DNA of 64,000 nucleotides from JAFALK01 sp042701975 (GTDB taxonomy: Bacteria > Pseudomonadota > Gammaproteobacteria > Burkholderiales > Burkholderiaceae_C). The notes beneath the pieces are model-generated. The model was not told the DNA's origin and did no database searches. It was given only the letters and a program-made list of their open reading frames with translations. Location: contig CP170561.1 in NCBI GenBank assembly GCA_042701975.1, positions 310,001-374,000 on the forward strand, given 5' to 3'. A program made the translations under genes and the position numbers. How positions within the stretch are numbered: position 1 is the stretch's first letter; each line of letters starts with the position of its first letter. Shown one piece after another: positions 9,306 to 19,621 of this stretch.

Positions 9306-10290
9306 AGTACAGGTCCCGTGCCGCTTGCCGCACCTCGTGCAGCAGCTGGCGCGCGGCTGGCGACATCAGGTGCCCTTCGCGGGTGATGATGCCGAAGGCG
9401 TCCATGTGGCAAGGCAGCTCGATGGGCAGGATGGCCAGCACGTTCAGCGAAGCGTAGTAGCGCGCCACCTCCACCGGCATCACGTGCAGCGAATCGGTCT
9501 GCTGCAGCAGCGCGGTGATCAGCAGCAGGGCCGTCGTGTCGACCGCGTTGCCCGGCGGCTCCAGCGCCGCGCGGCGGAACATCAGCTCCCACCGGTGCCG
9601 CAGCACGCTGCCGGGCGGCGGCAGGATCCAGGGCTGGTCGGCGAGGTCGGCAAGCTTGAGGTTGTCGGCCTTGAGCAGCGGATGGCCCACGCGGGCGACG
9701 GCGCAGGCCGGCTCGACCGTCAGTTCCTCGTAGTGCAGGCCGGCGGCGCCTTCCTCCTCGACGATGCGGCCGATCATGAAATCGAGCTTGCCCCGCTGCA
9801 GCATGTCCACCAGCACCTTGCTGGCCTCCATGTGCACGCCGATGCGCAGCCGGGGCGCCTGCAGCTTGATGCGCGAGATCGCTCGCGGCAGCAGGCCCAT
9901 GGCCGGCGTCATGATGACGCCCACCTCGACTTGGCCGGACAGACCGTTCTTCAGCAGCACGATGTCGTCGTGCGCGGCCGACAGCGACGTCAGCGCCATG
10001 CGCGCGTGGCGGATCATCGTGTCGCCGTACAGCGTGGGCTCCATGCCCCGGGGGTGGCGCTCGAAGAGCTTCACGTCCAGCATGTCCTCCAGGTCCTTGA
10101 GCTGCTTTGAGGCAGCCGGCTGCGTCATGCACAGCACTTCGGCGGCGCGGTGGATGTTGCGCTCGTCGTCCAGCGCGATCAGCAGCAGCAGCTGGCGCGT
10201 CTTCAGCCGCGCGCGCAGGAACCAGTTGGGATTGGGGCTGGAGTCGGTCAGCGTCGTGCGGTCGTCATCGTCATCGGTGTCGTGAGCCAT
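9304..10290 (-). CDS. LysR-type transcriptional regulator
   Basis: 328 residues. Winged HTH at about residues 25-90 (RQLLLLIALDDERNIHRAAEVL, then TQPAASKQLKDLEDMLDVKLFER), followed by a LysR substrate-binding domain (VEVGVIMTPAMGLLPRAISR onward). The first about 20 residues are unusually acidic and Thr/Ser-rich (DTDDDDDR), which suggests the true start may be slightly downstream. The overall pattern resembles the GbpR group of LysR regulators that control sugar-binding-protein genes; this is a recollection, not a search result. It is the last gene of the long minus-strand unit and sits 12 nt after the GntR gene, so it probably responds to an arabinose-derived effector. Confidence 0.85.
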   Translation of the reverse strand: MAHDTDDDDDRTTLTDSSPNPNWFLRARLKTRQLLLLIALDDERNIHRAAEVLCMTQPAASKQLKDLEDMLDVKLFERHPRGMEPTLYGDTMIRHARMALTSLSAAHDDIVLLKNGLSGQVEVGVIMTPAMGLLPRAISRIKLQAPRLRIGVHMEASKVLVDMLQRGKLDFMIGRIVEEEGAAGLHYEELTVEPACAVARVGHPLLKADNLKLADLADQPWILPPPGSVLRHRWELMFRRAALEPPGNAVDTTALLLITALLQQTDSLHVMPVEVARYYASLNVLAILPIELPCHMDAFGIITREGHLMSPAARQLLHEVRQAARDLY

Positions 10291-10302
10291 CGTGGGTCTT
10301 CC

Positions 10303-11085
10303 TCAGGCGAGATTGACGCGGCCGTCGTTGGCCAGGACGCTGTTGATGTCGTCGCCGGTCTCGTCCAACTGCACCAGCGTGGCCTGGCGAGCACCCAGCG
10401 GATCGCGGGCCTGCAGCGCCGTCAGGATGGCCTTGTGGCGCGGCAGCGAAAGCTCGTGCGTGTTGGGCAGTTGGCTGGACAGGACGATGGATTCGCGCAG
10501 CGCCAGCGACAGCATGTTGCCGATGTAGGCCAGCAGGTCGTTGCCCGTGGCCTCGGCGATGCGGCGGTGGAACAGCAGGTCCGGCTCCAGCAACTCGGCC
10601 GTGGTCTTGGCGGCGGCCATGCCTTCGTAGGCGGCGGCGATGCCCACCAGCTGCTCGTCCGTTGCGACGCGCGCGGCCAAGGCGGCAGCGGCGGGCTCGA
10701 AGATCTGTCGCACTTCCAGCAGCGTCTGCACGAAGTCGCGCTGCGGCCGGGCCTGGATGAGCCAGTACAGCACGTCGGGGTCCAGCAGATGCCACTCGTT
10801 GCGCGGCCGCACGATGGCACCGGCGCGCTGGCGAGACACCACCAGGCCCTTGGCCACGAGCACGCGCACCGCCTCGCGCAGCACGGGGCGGCTGATCTCA
10901 TAGCGCTCCAGCAGCTGGGCCTCGGGCGGCAGCTTGTCGCCGGGCTGCAGCTCGCCACCGACGATGGACTGTCCCAGCTCGCTGACGATGCGCGCGTGCT
11001 GGCTCTTGCCCTCGGTCTGGGCGCTGTAGGTGGAGTGATCGGCTCGCGTTCTCATGGCCGGCAGGCTGGCGAATAAATCACGCAT
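10303..11085 (-). CDS. GntR-family (FadR/FCD subfamily) transcriptional regulator
   Basis: 260 residues if it starts at the ATG overlapping the GH97 stop (TAATG); an ATG ten codons later is possible, and neither has a strong ribosome-binding site. The winged HTH spans about residues 25-90 (ARIVSELGQSIVGGELQPGDKLP, then ISRPVLREAVRVLVAKGLV), followed by an FCD effector domain with likely metal-binding residues in DLLFHRRIAEATGN and RHKAILTAL. FCD regulators usually sense sugar acids or other carboxylates, so L-arabonate or keto-deoxyarabonate would be logical ligands here. FadR-type operators have a GT-N-AC core; a repeated TAGTCATACTTT found in the divergent promoter region of this locus fits that loosely. 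Confidence 0.88.
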   Translation of the reverse strand: MRDLFASLPAMRTRADHSTYSAQTEGKSQHARIVSELGQSIVGGELQPGDKLPPEAQLLERYEISRPVLREAVRVLVAKGLVVSRQRAGAIVRPRNEWHLLDPDVLYWLIQARPQRDFVQTLLEVRQIFEPAAAALAARVATDEQLVGIAAAYEGMAAAKTTAELLEPDLLFHRRIAEATGNDLLAYIGNMLSLALRESIVLSSQLPNTHELSLPRHKAILTALQARDPLGARQATLVQLDETGDDINSVLANDGRVNLA

Positions 11086-12983
11086 TATCGGAAGCGCGCA
11101 ACGAAGCCGCCGTGGGGCGCCAACGTCACTTTCGCGGCCGGGGCGGCGAGCTGGCGCTGCGAGAACTCGCGCGGGCCCTCGCCGTCGGTGATGAGCTGGC
11201 CTTCGCGACGGCTCAGCCACGCCAAGTCCAGCTGCAGCTCGCGCGGCTGGTCGTCGGCGTTGATGCCGGCGACGAACCACTGCGCGCCGGCGCGGCGTGC
11301 CAGCACGACGAACTTGCCCGGCTCGCCATCCAGGAAGCGCACTTCGTCCCAGTGTCGCGGCAGCTCGCGCATGAAGGCCTTCACGTAGGCCGGCACGGTG
11401 GCCATGCCCTCGGGCGTCTCGGCGTAGTGCTGGATGCCCGACAGGAACAGCACGCTCTCGGCCAGCTCGAAGCCGTTGCGCGTGGCGCGCTTGATGTTGG
11501 GAATGTCGGCGAACACCACGGGCGTGAAGTCCATCGGATCGAACAGATTGCGGGCGAAGGGCAGCATGGCCGCGTGACGCACGACCTTGTCCTGGTCTTC
11601 CTGCGTGAAGGTGGCGAACTCGAAGCCCTTCACGGCCTCGGTCGTCAGCAGGTTGGGGTAGGTGCGGCTCCAGCCGCGCGGCAGCGTGGCGCCATGGAAG
11701 TTCAGGAGCAGGCCGGCCGCGGCGGTCTCCTTCAGCAGGTCGACGTAGTAGGCCTGCATGGAGGCGCCGTCGCCGCCGAAGAAGTCCACTTTCAGGCCCT
11801 TGATGCCGATGGCCTTCAGGCGGGCGAATTCCTTGGCCCGGGCCTCGCGGGTCAGCAGCGCGCTCTTGGGGCTGTACTCGGTGTCGTTCCAGGCGCCCGA
11901 GGAGTTGTACCAGGCCAGCAGGCTTACGCCCTTGCTCTTCGCGTAGTCGGCCAGCTCCTTCATCTTGGCGTCGCCGATCTTGCGGTCCCAGTCGGCGTCC
12001 ACCAGCGTGTAGGGCCAGTGCATGTCGGCGGCGTAGTCGATGAAGCGCTTCTGCACGTCAAAGACGGTGCCCTCGTCCTTCAGGATCGCCCAGCTCCACG
12101 AGGCGGGGCCGGGCTGCAGCTTCTTCTTGTCGAAGGCGACGGCGGGAGCGGCCAGGTCGGTGCCCAGCGTGGACTCCATGACCGTCTTCAGCGGGCCGAT
12201 GGCCAGCACGCGCCAGGGCGTCGTCAGCGGCCCGTCCATTTGCGCCAGCAGGTGGCCGCCGGTGTAGACCTCGCTGGCCTCGGGCAGGCCGATGCGGTAG
12301 ATGCCGCCGCTCGAATCGCTCGACAGGCGTGATGCGTGGAAGCGGCCGTCCATGCCGGCCTCGGTCAGCGCCACCCAGTTGGCGCCGCTGCGGAACAGCG
12401 CGGGGAAAACCCAGCCCGCGTGCGACGGCGCGGCGGTGCCGACGGGGATGTCCATCTGGTAGTGCTCTTCGTAGGACGGGTTGGTGCGCTTCCAACCGGT
12501 CTTGGCGACGGACATTGGTTGCAGCCAGGCGCGTGCTTCGGCCGGGAAGGCAAAGCTGGTCAGCTCTTCCTTGAACTGCATGCGGCCGGCGCCCGGCACC
12601 GAATAGCGCAAGGCCAGGCCGTCGTTCGACGCACGCAGCGTGACGGTCATGCGCTGGCCCGCCGCGTTCGTGACGGCAAAGCTCTGCTCATTGGCAAGGT
12701 AGTCGATCTGCGCGCGCTTGCCGGCGGCCAGCGGGTAGTGCTCGCGGTGGAGCTTCACCGGCGAGCTCGCGTCCAGCCTCAGGCCGTTCGCGAAGTCGCC
12801 CTGCTCCAGCACCAGGCCCAGCCGCGAGGCCAGCAGCACGGGCAGGCCGGCGCGCTGCACCGCATAGACCAGCTGCTGCTGGTCGTTGACCGACACATCG
12901 ACCTGCAACTTGCCATCGGGACTGCTGAGGGCTTGGGCGAGCGCGGGTACGGCGAACAACAGCGAAGCGAGTGTGAGGCGCAT
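11085..12983 (-). CDS. GH97 glycosidase (alpha-galactosidase or beta-L-arabinopyranosidase type)
   Basis: 632 residues with a signal peptide (cleavage near ALAQA). N-terminal beta-sandwich (about 20-270), then a TIM barrel and a short C-terminal beta domain, the GH97 layout. GIKGLKVDFFGGD contains the aspartate expected for the retaining branch nucleophile, and LLTTEAVKGFEF holds the likely acid/base Glu; the inverting branch carries different residues. Retaining GH97 enzymes are alpha-galactosidases, and some Bacteroides members act on beta-L-arabinopyranosides, whose stereochemistry matches alpha-D-galactosides. In this arabinose locus the arabinopyranosidase activity is attractive but unproven. 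It lies between GH43 and GntR genes in one unit. Confidence 0.88.
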   Translation of the reverse strand: MRLTLASLLFAVPALAQALSSPDGKLQVDVSVNDQQQLVYAVQRAGLPVLLASRLGLVLEQGDFANGLRLDASSPVKLHREHYPLAAGKRAQIDYLANEQSFAVTNAAGQRMTVTLRASNDGLALRYSVPGAGRMQFKEELTSFAFPAEARAWLQPMSVAKTGWKRTNPSYEEHYQMDIPVGTAAPSHAGWVFPALFRSGANWVALTEAGMDGRFHASRLSSDSSGGIYRIGLPEASEVYTGGHLLAQMDGPLTTPWRVLAIGPLKTVMESTLGTDLAAPAVAFDKKKLQPGPASWSWAILKDEGTVFDVQKRFIDYAADMHWPYTLVDADWDRKIGDAKMKELADYAKSKGVSLLAWYNSSGAWNDTEYSPKSALLTREARAKEFARLKAIGIKGLKVDFFGGDGASMQAYYVDLLKETAAAGLLLNFHGATLPRGWSRTYPNLLTTEAVKGFEFATFTQEDQDKVVRHAAMLPFARNLFDPMDFTPVVFADIPNIKRATRNGFELAESVLFLSGIQHYAETPEGMATVPAYVKAFMRELPRHWDEVRFLDGEPGKFVVLARRAGAQWFVAGINADDQPRELQLDLAWLSRREGQLITDGEGPREFSQRQLAAPAAKVTLAPHGGFVARFR

Positions 12984-12998
12984 GGTGCTGGGTCTCTC

Positions 12999-13943
12999 TC
13001 AGATCGAGCAAGGGCCGTCGGCGACAGGCGTGCCGAAGGCGGGGAAGCCATCTGCGCGCCAGCCAAAGGCTTGCACGCGCGTGTGGCGGTTGGGGTCGTT
13101 CAGCGGGTCGCCGACGATGTCGCGGTAGTTGCGGGCGTGATAGACCAGCAGGTCGGTCCGGCCATCGGGCGTCGTGGTGAAGCTGTTGTGGCCGGGGCCG
13201 AATTGGCTGACCGGCTGATCCGTCGTGAATACCGGCGTGGGCGACTTGTTCCAGCTCCGCGGGTCCAGCAGCTCAGCGCTCTCATCGGCCCACAGCAAGC
13301 CCATGCAGTAGTTCGCGTCGGTGGCGGCGGCCGAGTAGGCAATGAAGACGCGGCCGTGGCGCTTGAGCAGCGCCGGGCCTTCGTTGACGCAGAAGCCGAC
13401 GCGCTCCCAGGCCAGCTCGGGCCGGCTGATGACGACCGGCTGGGTCTTCAGCGTCCAGGCGTTGGCCATCTCGGCGATGTAGAGATTGCTCTCCGTCGGC
13501 GGGCTCTTCTGCGCCCAGCACAGGTAGCGCTTACCGCGGTGCTCGAAGGGCGTGGCGTCCAGCGAGAAGCCTTGCTCGGGCGTGACGATCTGGCCGCGCT
13601 CCACCCAGGCGTCCCGCAGCGGGTCGTCGCCTTCGCATTCGAGCACGTACATGCGCAGCTTCCAGATGTCGTCGCGTTCGCTGGCGGCAAAGTAGACGTA
13701 CCAACAGCCGTCGATGCGGTGCAGCTCCGGTGCCCACACATGAAAGCTCATCGGGCCGCTGTCGTGCTTGTGCCAGATTGTCTTGGGCATGGCAGTTCTG
13801 AGGCCGGCGATGCTGTCGGCGCTGCGGATCTCGATGGCGTCATAGCGGGGCACCGAGGCGGTGAACCAGTAACGGCCGTCGACGCGCGTGATCTGCGGAT
13901 CGGCGCGCTGCTCGATGAGTGGGTTGTTCCAGCTCGTGCTCAT
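12999..13943 (-). CDS. GH43 family glycosidase, cytoplasmic (alpha-L-arabinofuranosidase/xylosidase type)
   Basis: 314 residues with no signal peptide. The start is the ATG overlapping the stop of the upstream GH51 gene (ATGA); the longer frame upstream is GH51 shadow. Five-bladed propeller features include ADPQITRVDGRYWF near the N-terminus (candidate base Asp), SLDATPFEHRGKRYL (Asp), NEGPALLKRHGRVFIAYSA (Glu acid) and FGPGHNSFTTTPDG. The NEGP and GPGHNSF motifs are typical of short GH43 enzymes acting on arabino-oligosaccharides. Being cytoplasmic and downstream of an oligosaccharide importer, it probably trims imported arabino-oligosaccharides together with GH51. Confidence 0.88.
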   Translation of the reverse strand: MSTSWNNPLIEQRADPQITRVDGRYWFTASVPRYDAIEIRSADSIAGLRTAMPKTIWHKHDSGPMSFHVWAPELHRIDGCWYVYFAASERDDIWKLRMYVLECEGDDPLRDAWVERGQIVTPEQGFSLDATPFEHRGKRYLCWAQKSPPTESNLYIAEMANAWTLKTQPVVISRPELAWERVGFCVNEGPALLKRHGRVFIAYSAAATDANYCMGLLWADESAELLDPRSWNKSPTPVFTTDQPVSQFGPGHNSFTTTPDGRTDLLVYHARNYRDIVGDPLNDPNRHTRVQAFGWRADGFPAFGTPVADGPCSI

Positions 13944-15463
13944 GTCCGCAGCGCTTTCGTGACGATGACGTTCCAGGACGCGGGCTTGAGCCGCACGCTC
14001 AGCTGGCCGTCGAGGATGGAGATGCCGTCCAGGGCTTGCGGCGCGACGCGGTCGGGCGCCTGGGCGGTGTTGGTGGCGTTCAGGTCGGCGCTGTGCAGTT
14101 GCTCGGCACTGAGCAGTTGGCGCTCGTGTCCCAGGCCGCGCAGGGTGATGGAGAGGTCCATCTCCTCGGTAAGGTGGCGGTTCAGCAGGAACACCGCCGT
14201 CTGGCCGGTGGCCGGGTCGTCGACGACGCTGGCGCACAGATAGGGCAGTTCGCCATGCCTGGCGTTGGCATAGCCGGGCGACTTCACGACGGAGCGCAGC
14301 ACGTCGCCCCGCGCCCAGCGCGCCGCCTGCGCGAAGGGATGGAAGATCGTCTGCCGCCAGGCCGCGCCACCGGGCTCGGTCATGATGGGCGCGATGACAT
14401 TGCACAGCTGCGCCATGCAGGCGACCTTGAGCCGGTCCGCATGGTTCATGAACATCGTCAGCATGCCGCCGATCAGCAGGGCGTCCTCGGCCGTGTACAC
14501 CTCTTCCAGCAGGCGCGGCGCCTCGGGCCAGCCGGTCTGCTTCATGTGCTCGCCGTGGCGGGCGCGGTACCAGACGTTCCACTCGTCGAAGGACAGCTTC
14601 AAGCGCTTGCTGGACCGCTTGCGCGTCGCCACCGAGTCGGCGATGGCGAGGGTGTCCTCGATGTAGCGGGCGTTCGTCTCGATCTGCGCGAAGAAGCTCT
14701 CGGTACTCGCATCCGCGGGCGGCTTCACGAAGTAGCTGTGCAGCGACAGGTAGTCCACGAACTCGAAGCAGTGCTCCAGCACACGGTCTTCCCAGGCGCC
14801 GTAGGTCGGCATGTCGTAGGCCGAGGAGCCGCAGGCGGCCAGCTCGATCGTCGGATCCACCCAACGCATCAGCTTTGCGGTCTCCTTGGCGATGCGGCCG
14901 TACTCGTCCGCAGTCTTCTGGCAGATCTGCCAGGGGCCGTCCATCTCGTTGCCCAGGCACCAGAACTTGATGCCCAGCGGCTCCTCCGCGCCGTGGCTGC
15001 GACGCAGGTCCGACAGCGCCGTGCCTGCGGGGTGGTTGCAGTATTCGAGGTAGTGCCGGGCTTCGTCGGGCCCGCGCGTGCCGAGGTTGACGCCGAACAT
15101 CGGCTCGATGCCGACCTTGCGGCACCAGGCCATGAACTCGTGCGTGCCGACCTGGTTGGTCTCGGTGGAGAACCAGGCCAGGTCCAGCCGGCGCGGCCGC
15201 TGGTCCTTCGGGCCGACGCCGTCTTCCCAGTTGTAGCCCGACATGAAGTTGCCGCCGGGGTAGCGCACGATGGTGGCGCCCAGCTCCTGCGTCAGCTCGG
15301 CAACGTCGCCGCGAAAGCCGTGCTCGTCGGCGCTCGGGTGAGCGGGTTCGTGGATGCCGTTGTAGACGCAGCGGCCCAGATGTTCGACGAACACCCCGAA
15401 CAGGCGACGGTCCAGCGGCGCGATGTCGAAATCGCGGTCGACGATGAGTTGTGCTTCGAACAT
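13940..15463 (-). CDS. GH51 alpha-L-arabinofuranosidase, cytoplasmic
   Basis: 507 residues from the ATG that overlaps the preceding stop by one base (TGATG). No signal peptide: it begins MFEAQLIVDRDFDIAPLDRRLFGVFVEHLGRCVYNGI, the usual start of intracellular GH51. Further motifs are ATIVRYPGGNFMSGYNWEDGVGP, the acid/base Glu in WCLGNEMDGPWQ and the nucleophile Glu in SFDEWNVWY. About 500 residues is the normal length. It releases L-arabinose from short arabino-oligosaccharides. It follows the binding-protein gene of the MalEFGK-type importer, which fits intracellular processing of imported oligomers. Confidence 0.93.
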   Translation of the reverse strand: MFEAQLIVDRDFDIAPLDRRLFGVFVEHLGRCVYNGIHEPAHPSADEHGFRGDVAELTQELGATIVRYPGGNFMSGYNWEDGVGPKDQRPRRLDLAWFSTETNQVGTHEFMAWCRKVGIEPMFGVNLGTRGPDEARHYLEYCNHPAGTALSDLRRSHGAEEPLGIKFWCLGNEMDGPWQICQKTADEYGRIAKETAKLMRWVDPTIELAACGSSAYDMPTYGAWEDRVLEHCFEFVDYLSLHSYFVKPPADASTESFFAQIETNARYIEDTLAIADSVATRKRSSKRLKLSFDEWNVWYRARHGEHMKQTGWPEAPRLLEEVYTAEDALLIGGMLTMFMNHADRLKVACMAQLCNVIAPIMTEPGGAAWRQTIFHPFAQAARWARGDVLRSVVKSPGYANARHGELPYLCASVVDDPATGQTAVFLLNRHLTEEMDLSITLRGLGHERQLLSAEQLHSADLNATNTAQAPDRVAPQALDGISILDGQLSVRLKPASWNVIVTKALRT

Positions 15464-16794
15464 CAGCGGCGGGCTTTCTTGAGGGATTTGTTGACGCGTT
15501 TCTCGACGCTGGCCTGCACCTCGTCGACGGGCTTGCCGGAGATCATCACGTTGGCCACGTCCTCGCCGATGAGCAACTCGATGGCACGTTGCGTGGGCAC
15601 GTTGCCCGGCATGCCCATGCCGGTCTGCGTGATCTCGGTCAGCGCCTCGCGCATCGCTAGCGCCTTGAAGGCTGCGCTCTCGGCCACGGTCTTGCTGACG
15701 GGCAGATGGCCCGTGCGCGACCATTCCGCGCTGTGGTCCCAGACGAACTTCAGGAACTTGAGGCTGGCCTCGTGCGCCTTGGCATCCTTGGCACCACCCT
15801 TGAACAGCGCCCAGGAATGGCCGTCCGCGAACACGGCCGGCCTCTCGTACAGCTGCGGGAAAGGCCTGACGGTGTAGGCGCCTTTGAGCCTGGACTCGTC
15901 CTTCTGCGACTCGCGAAGGAACTGGTCGATGGTCCAGGTGCCGACGACGACGACACCCGCATCACCGTTCAGGAAAGCCTGGTTGGCGGCGGCGTAGTCG
16001 AGGTTGGGCCGCACATGGCCTTCGCGGTAGAGCGTCTGCATCAGCATCAGCGCGTTGACAACGGCCGGCTGGTGCATGTTGATGGTCTTGCCGTCTGCCG
16101 AGAACAGCTGCGCGTTTTGTTGTGCCACCAGCGTCAGGAAGGTGCGGTCGTTGGCCGCCGTCTCGTTGGCCACGGCCCAGGCGAAGTAGGGCTTGCCGGT
16201 CCTGGCCTTGAACTGGCGCGCCTGGGCCAGCAGCTCTTCGGGCGAGTGCGGCAGCGCAGGCTGGCCATCGGCCCCGAGCAGTCCGGCCTTCTTGAAGAGG
16301 CCCGTGTTGATGTGCCAGAGCCAGGCCCAGGTGTCGAAGGGCAGCGCATAGGTCTGGCCATTGAACGAGGTGCCGCGGCGGGCGTGCTCGGTGAAGTCGT
16401 CCATGGGCACGCCGATGCGCTTGAAGTCCTCGTCCAGCGGCAGCACCAGCTTGCGGCGAACGTAGTCGCCCAGCGCGGACTCGTGCATGACGGCGATGGT
16501 TGGGATGTCCTTGGCGACGAGCCGGGCGGTGAGCTGGTCGTAGTACGGCCCCCACTCGCCGATCTGCGTCTTCACGACGATGTCGGGATGGGTTGCGTTG
16601 AACTCGTTGACCAGCGCGGTGACGATGCCGCATTCGCCCACGCCTTCGGACGCCTTCACCACCTGGCCGAACTGCGCCTCGCAGCTGCCGAAGAAGCGCA
16701 TCAGCGTGATCTCGGTCTTGCCCGAGGTGTTCTTGCCCGCACCGCAGGCGGCCAGCAGCACGGTGGCTGCGCCGATCAAGAGCAGCCGCCTCAT
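15463..16794 (-). CDS. Oligosaccharide ABC transporter substrate-binding lipoprotein (family 1)
   Basis: 443 residues. Signal peptide MRRLLLIGAATVLLAAC with a lipobox and Cys17, so the protein is probably lipid-anchored, which is less usual for sugar-binding proteins of Gram-negative bacteria; Gly at +2 gives no inner-membrane retention signal. The body is an extracellular solute-binding family 1 fold: VVKTQIGEWGPYYDQLTARLVA, ARRGTSFNGQTYALPFDTWAWLWHINT and NGDAGVVVVGTWTIDQFL. Cysteines near FFGSCEAQF and GVGECGIV may form a disulfide. It overlaps the permease gene upstream (ATGA) and GH51 downstream. The probable ligand is an arabino-oligosaccharide. Confidence 0.88.
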   Translation of the reverse strand: MRRLLLIGAATVLLAACGAGKNTSGKTEITLMRFFGSCEAQFGQVVKASEGVGECGIVTALVNEFNATHPDIVVKTQIGEWGPYYDQLTARLVAKDIPTIAVMHESALGDYVRRKLVLPLDEDFKRIGVPMDDFTEHARRGTSFNGQTYALPFDTWAWLWHINTGLFKKAGLLGADGQPALPHSPEELLAQARQFKARTGKPYFAWAVANETAANDRTFLTLVAQQNAQLFSADGKTINMHQPAVVNALMLMQTLYREGHVRPNLDYAAANQAFLNGDAGVVVVGTWTIDQFLRESQKDESRLKGAYTVRPFPQLYERPAVFADGHSWALFKGGAKDAKAHEASLKFLKFVWDHSAEWSRTGHLPVSKTVAESAAFKALAMREALTEITQTGMGMPGNVPTQRAIELLIGEDVANVMISGKPVDEVQASVEKRVNKSLKKARR

Positions 16795-17627
16795 GACTTG
16801 CCCGTCCCTGCCACCGCGGTGACCAGGTGGCGCTGGAAGAAGAGATACAGCATCAGCGCGGGCATGCCGGCAAACACCGCCTGCGCCATCAGGAAGCCCA
16901 GGCCCTCGGACTGCGCGAAGTTGGTCTGCGTGGAAGCCAGGCCTCGCGTCAGCGTGTACATGTCCGGCTGGGTCGCGATGACCAGCGGCCACAGGTAGTC
17001 GTTCCAGGAGGCCAGGAAGGTGAAGATGCCCAGCGTTGCCTGCGCCGGCAGGCTCAGCGGCAGGATGATGCGGAGGAAGGTCTTGAGGCGCGAAGCGTTG
17101 TCCAGCAGCGCCGCCTCTTCCAGCTCGGCCGGGATGGCCTTGAAATACTGCGTCATCAGGTAGACGCCGAACGGTGCGGCCAGGCCAGGGAGCGTGAGGC
17201 CGGCGATCGTGTTCTGAAGACTCCAGTCCGAGAACAGCCGGTGCAGTGGGATGAAGACCGACTGCGCGGGCACGGCCAGGCCGAACATGACCAGCGCGAA
17301 CAGCCACCGCCGGCCCGGGAACTCGCAGCGCGCGAAGCCATACCCGGCCAGCGAGGACAGCACCAGCACGCCGACCGTCTGCAACAGGGCGACGAGCGCG
17401 CTGTTGCCCAGCCAGCGAAACACCTGCGAGGTCTGGAGGATGTCCAGGTAGTTGGCCAGCGTGTAGGGCGGCGCGAGGAACACGTCGGTGCGCGTCAGCA
17501 GGAATTCGTTGGGCTTGAAGGACAGCGCCAGCACCCACAGCAGCGGCGCCATCCAGGCCAGGGCCAGCAGCGTGAGTGCGGCCATCACGAAGCGGTCGAA
17601 CCAACCGCGCCTGAGCAGCGGGTTCAT
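16791..17627 (-). CDS. Oligosaccharide ABC transporter permease (MalG/AraQ type)
   Basis: 278 residues with six predicted membrane segments. The EAA loop is visible as ELEEAALLDNASRLKTFLRIILPLSLPAQ, the site of contact with the ATPase, and TRGLASTQTNFAQSEGLG lies in the periplasmic C-terminal part as in MalG-like CUT1 permeases. Its start overlaps the stop of the MalF-type gene and its stop overlaps the binding-protein start, each by 4 nt. Confidence 0.9.
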   Translation of the reverse strand: MNPLLRRGWFDRFVMAALTLLALAWMAPLLWVLALSFKPNEFLLTRTDVFLAPPYTLANYLDILQTSQVFRWLGNSALVALLQTVGVLVLSSLAGYGFARCEFPGRRWLFALVMFGLAVPAQSVFIPLHRLFSDWSLQNTIAGLTLPGLAAPFGVYLMTQYFKAIPAELEEAALLDNASRLKTFLRIILPLSLPAQATLGIFTFLASWNDYLWPLVIATQPDMYTLTRGLASTQTNFAQSEGLGFLMAQAVFAGMPALMLYLFFQRHLVTAVAGTGKS

Positions 17628-18510
17628 CGCTGACCTTTCTTGTCACGTTCGAGCCAGAGCTGGGTGGACACGCCCACCAGCATGATGGCCAGCAGCACCT
17701 GCGAGGCAGCCGTGGCGTAGCCCAGCGAGAGCTGCATGAAGGCCTGCTCGTAGATGAACTGCACGACCGAGCGCGTCGTGTTGTTGGGCCCGCCGTTGGT
17801 CATCAGCATGATCTGCGGGAAGACCTGGAACTGGCGGATCACCTCGATCAGCGCGACGAGGATGATGGCGCGCTTGAGGCTGGGCAGCGTGATGTGCGTG
17901 AGTACGCGCCAGCGCGGCGTGTTGTCCAGCGCAGCGGCCTCGTAGATGTCCGACGGAATCTGCTGCAGCGCCGACAGGAACATGATCATCGGCAGGCCGA
18001 TGATCCACCACACGGTCACCAGCGCCACGGTCAGCAAGGCCAGCGAGTCGCTGGTCAGCAGCGGCAACTCAGCCAGGCCCATCGCGCTGAAGGCCTGCGC
18101 GATGAGCCCGCGCTCGGGCATCAGCGCCAGCTTCCAGACCAGGGTGATCAGCGTCACCGAGAACACAGAGGCACAGAAGAAGGTGGCGCGCAGGAAGGTT
18201 GCCAGCTTGCCGGGGCGGTTCAGCGCGAGCGCCAGCATCAGCGACAGCACGACGAAGATGGGCGTGCTGATGGCGACGAAGCGCAGGGTGTTCCAGACGA
18301 CCTGGCGAAAGACCTCGTCGCCCCACAGCTCCTGGTAGTTGGCCAGGCCCACCCACAGGCTGTCGTCGGACAGCAGGTCGTGATCATGGAAGCTGATCCA
18401 TACGCCCTTGGCCAGCGGCCACAGCAAAAGCAGCACGTAGAAAACCACGAACGGCAGCACGAAGAGGGCGTACGCCGGGCGCGAGGCGCGCAGCCCCACG
18501 GTAGGCGCGG

Positions 18511-18514
<4 letters not shown>
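17624..18514 (-). CDS. Oligosaccharide ABC transporter permease (MalF/AraP type)
   Basis: 296 residues, about six membrane segments. Starts with a cytoplasmic tail and a first helix YALFVLPFVVFYVLLLLWPLA; the EAA loop reads DIYEAAALDNTPRWRVLTHITLPSL, and MTNGGPNNTTRSVVQFIYEQAF is the conserved late loop of MalF-like permeases. It pairs with the adjacent MalG-type permease to form the channel of the importer. Confidence 0.9.
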
Positions 18515-19605
<1,091 letters not shown>

Positions 19606-19621
19606 GGTGCTTGTCTCCGGT

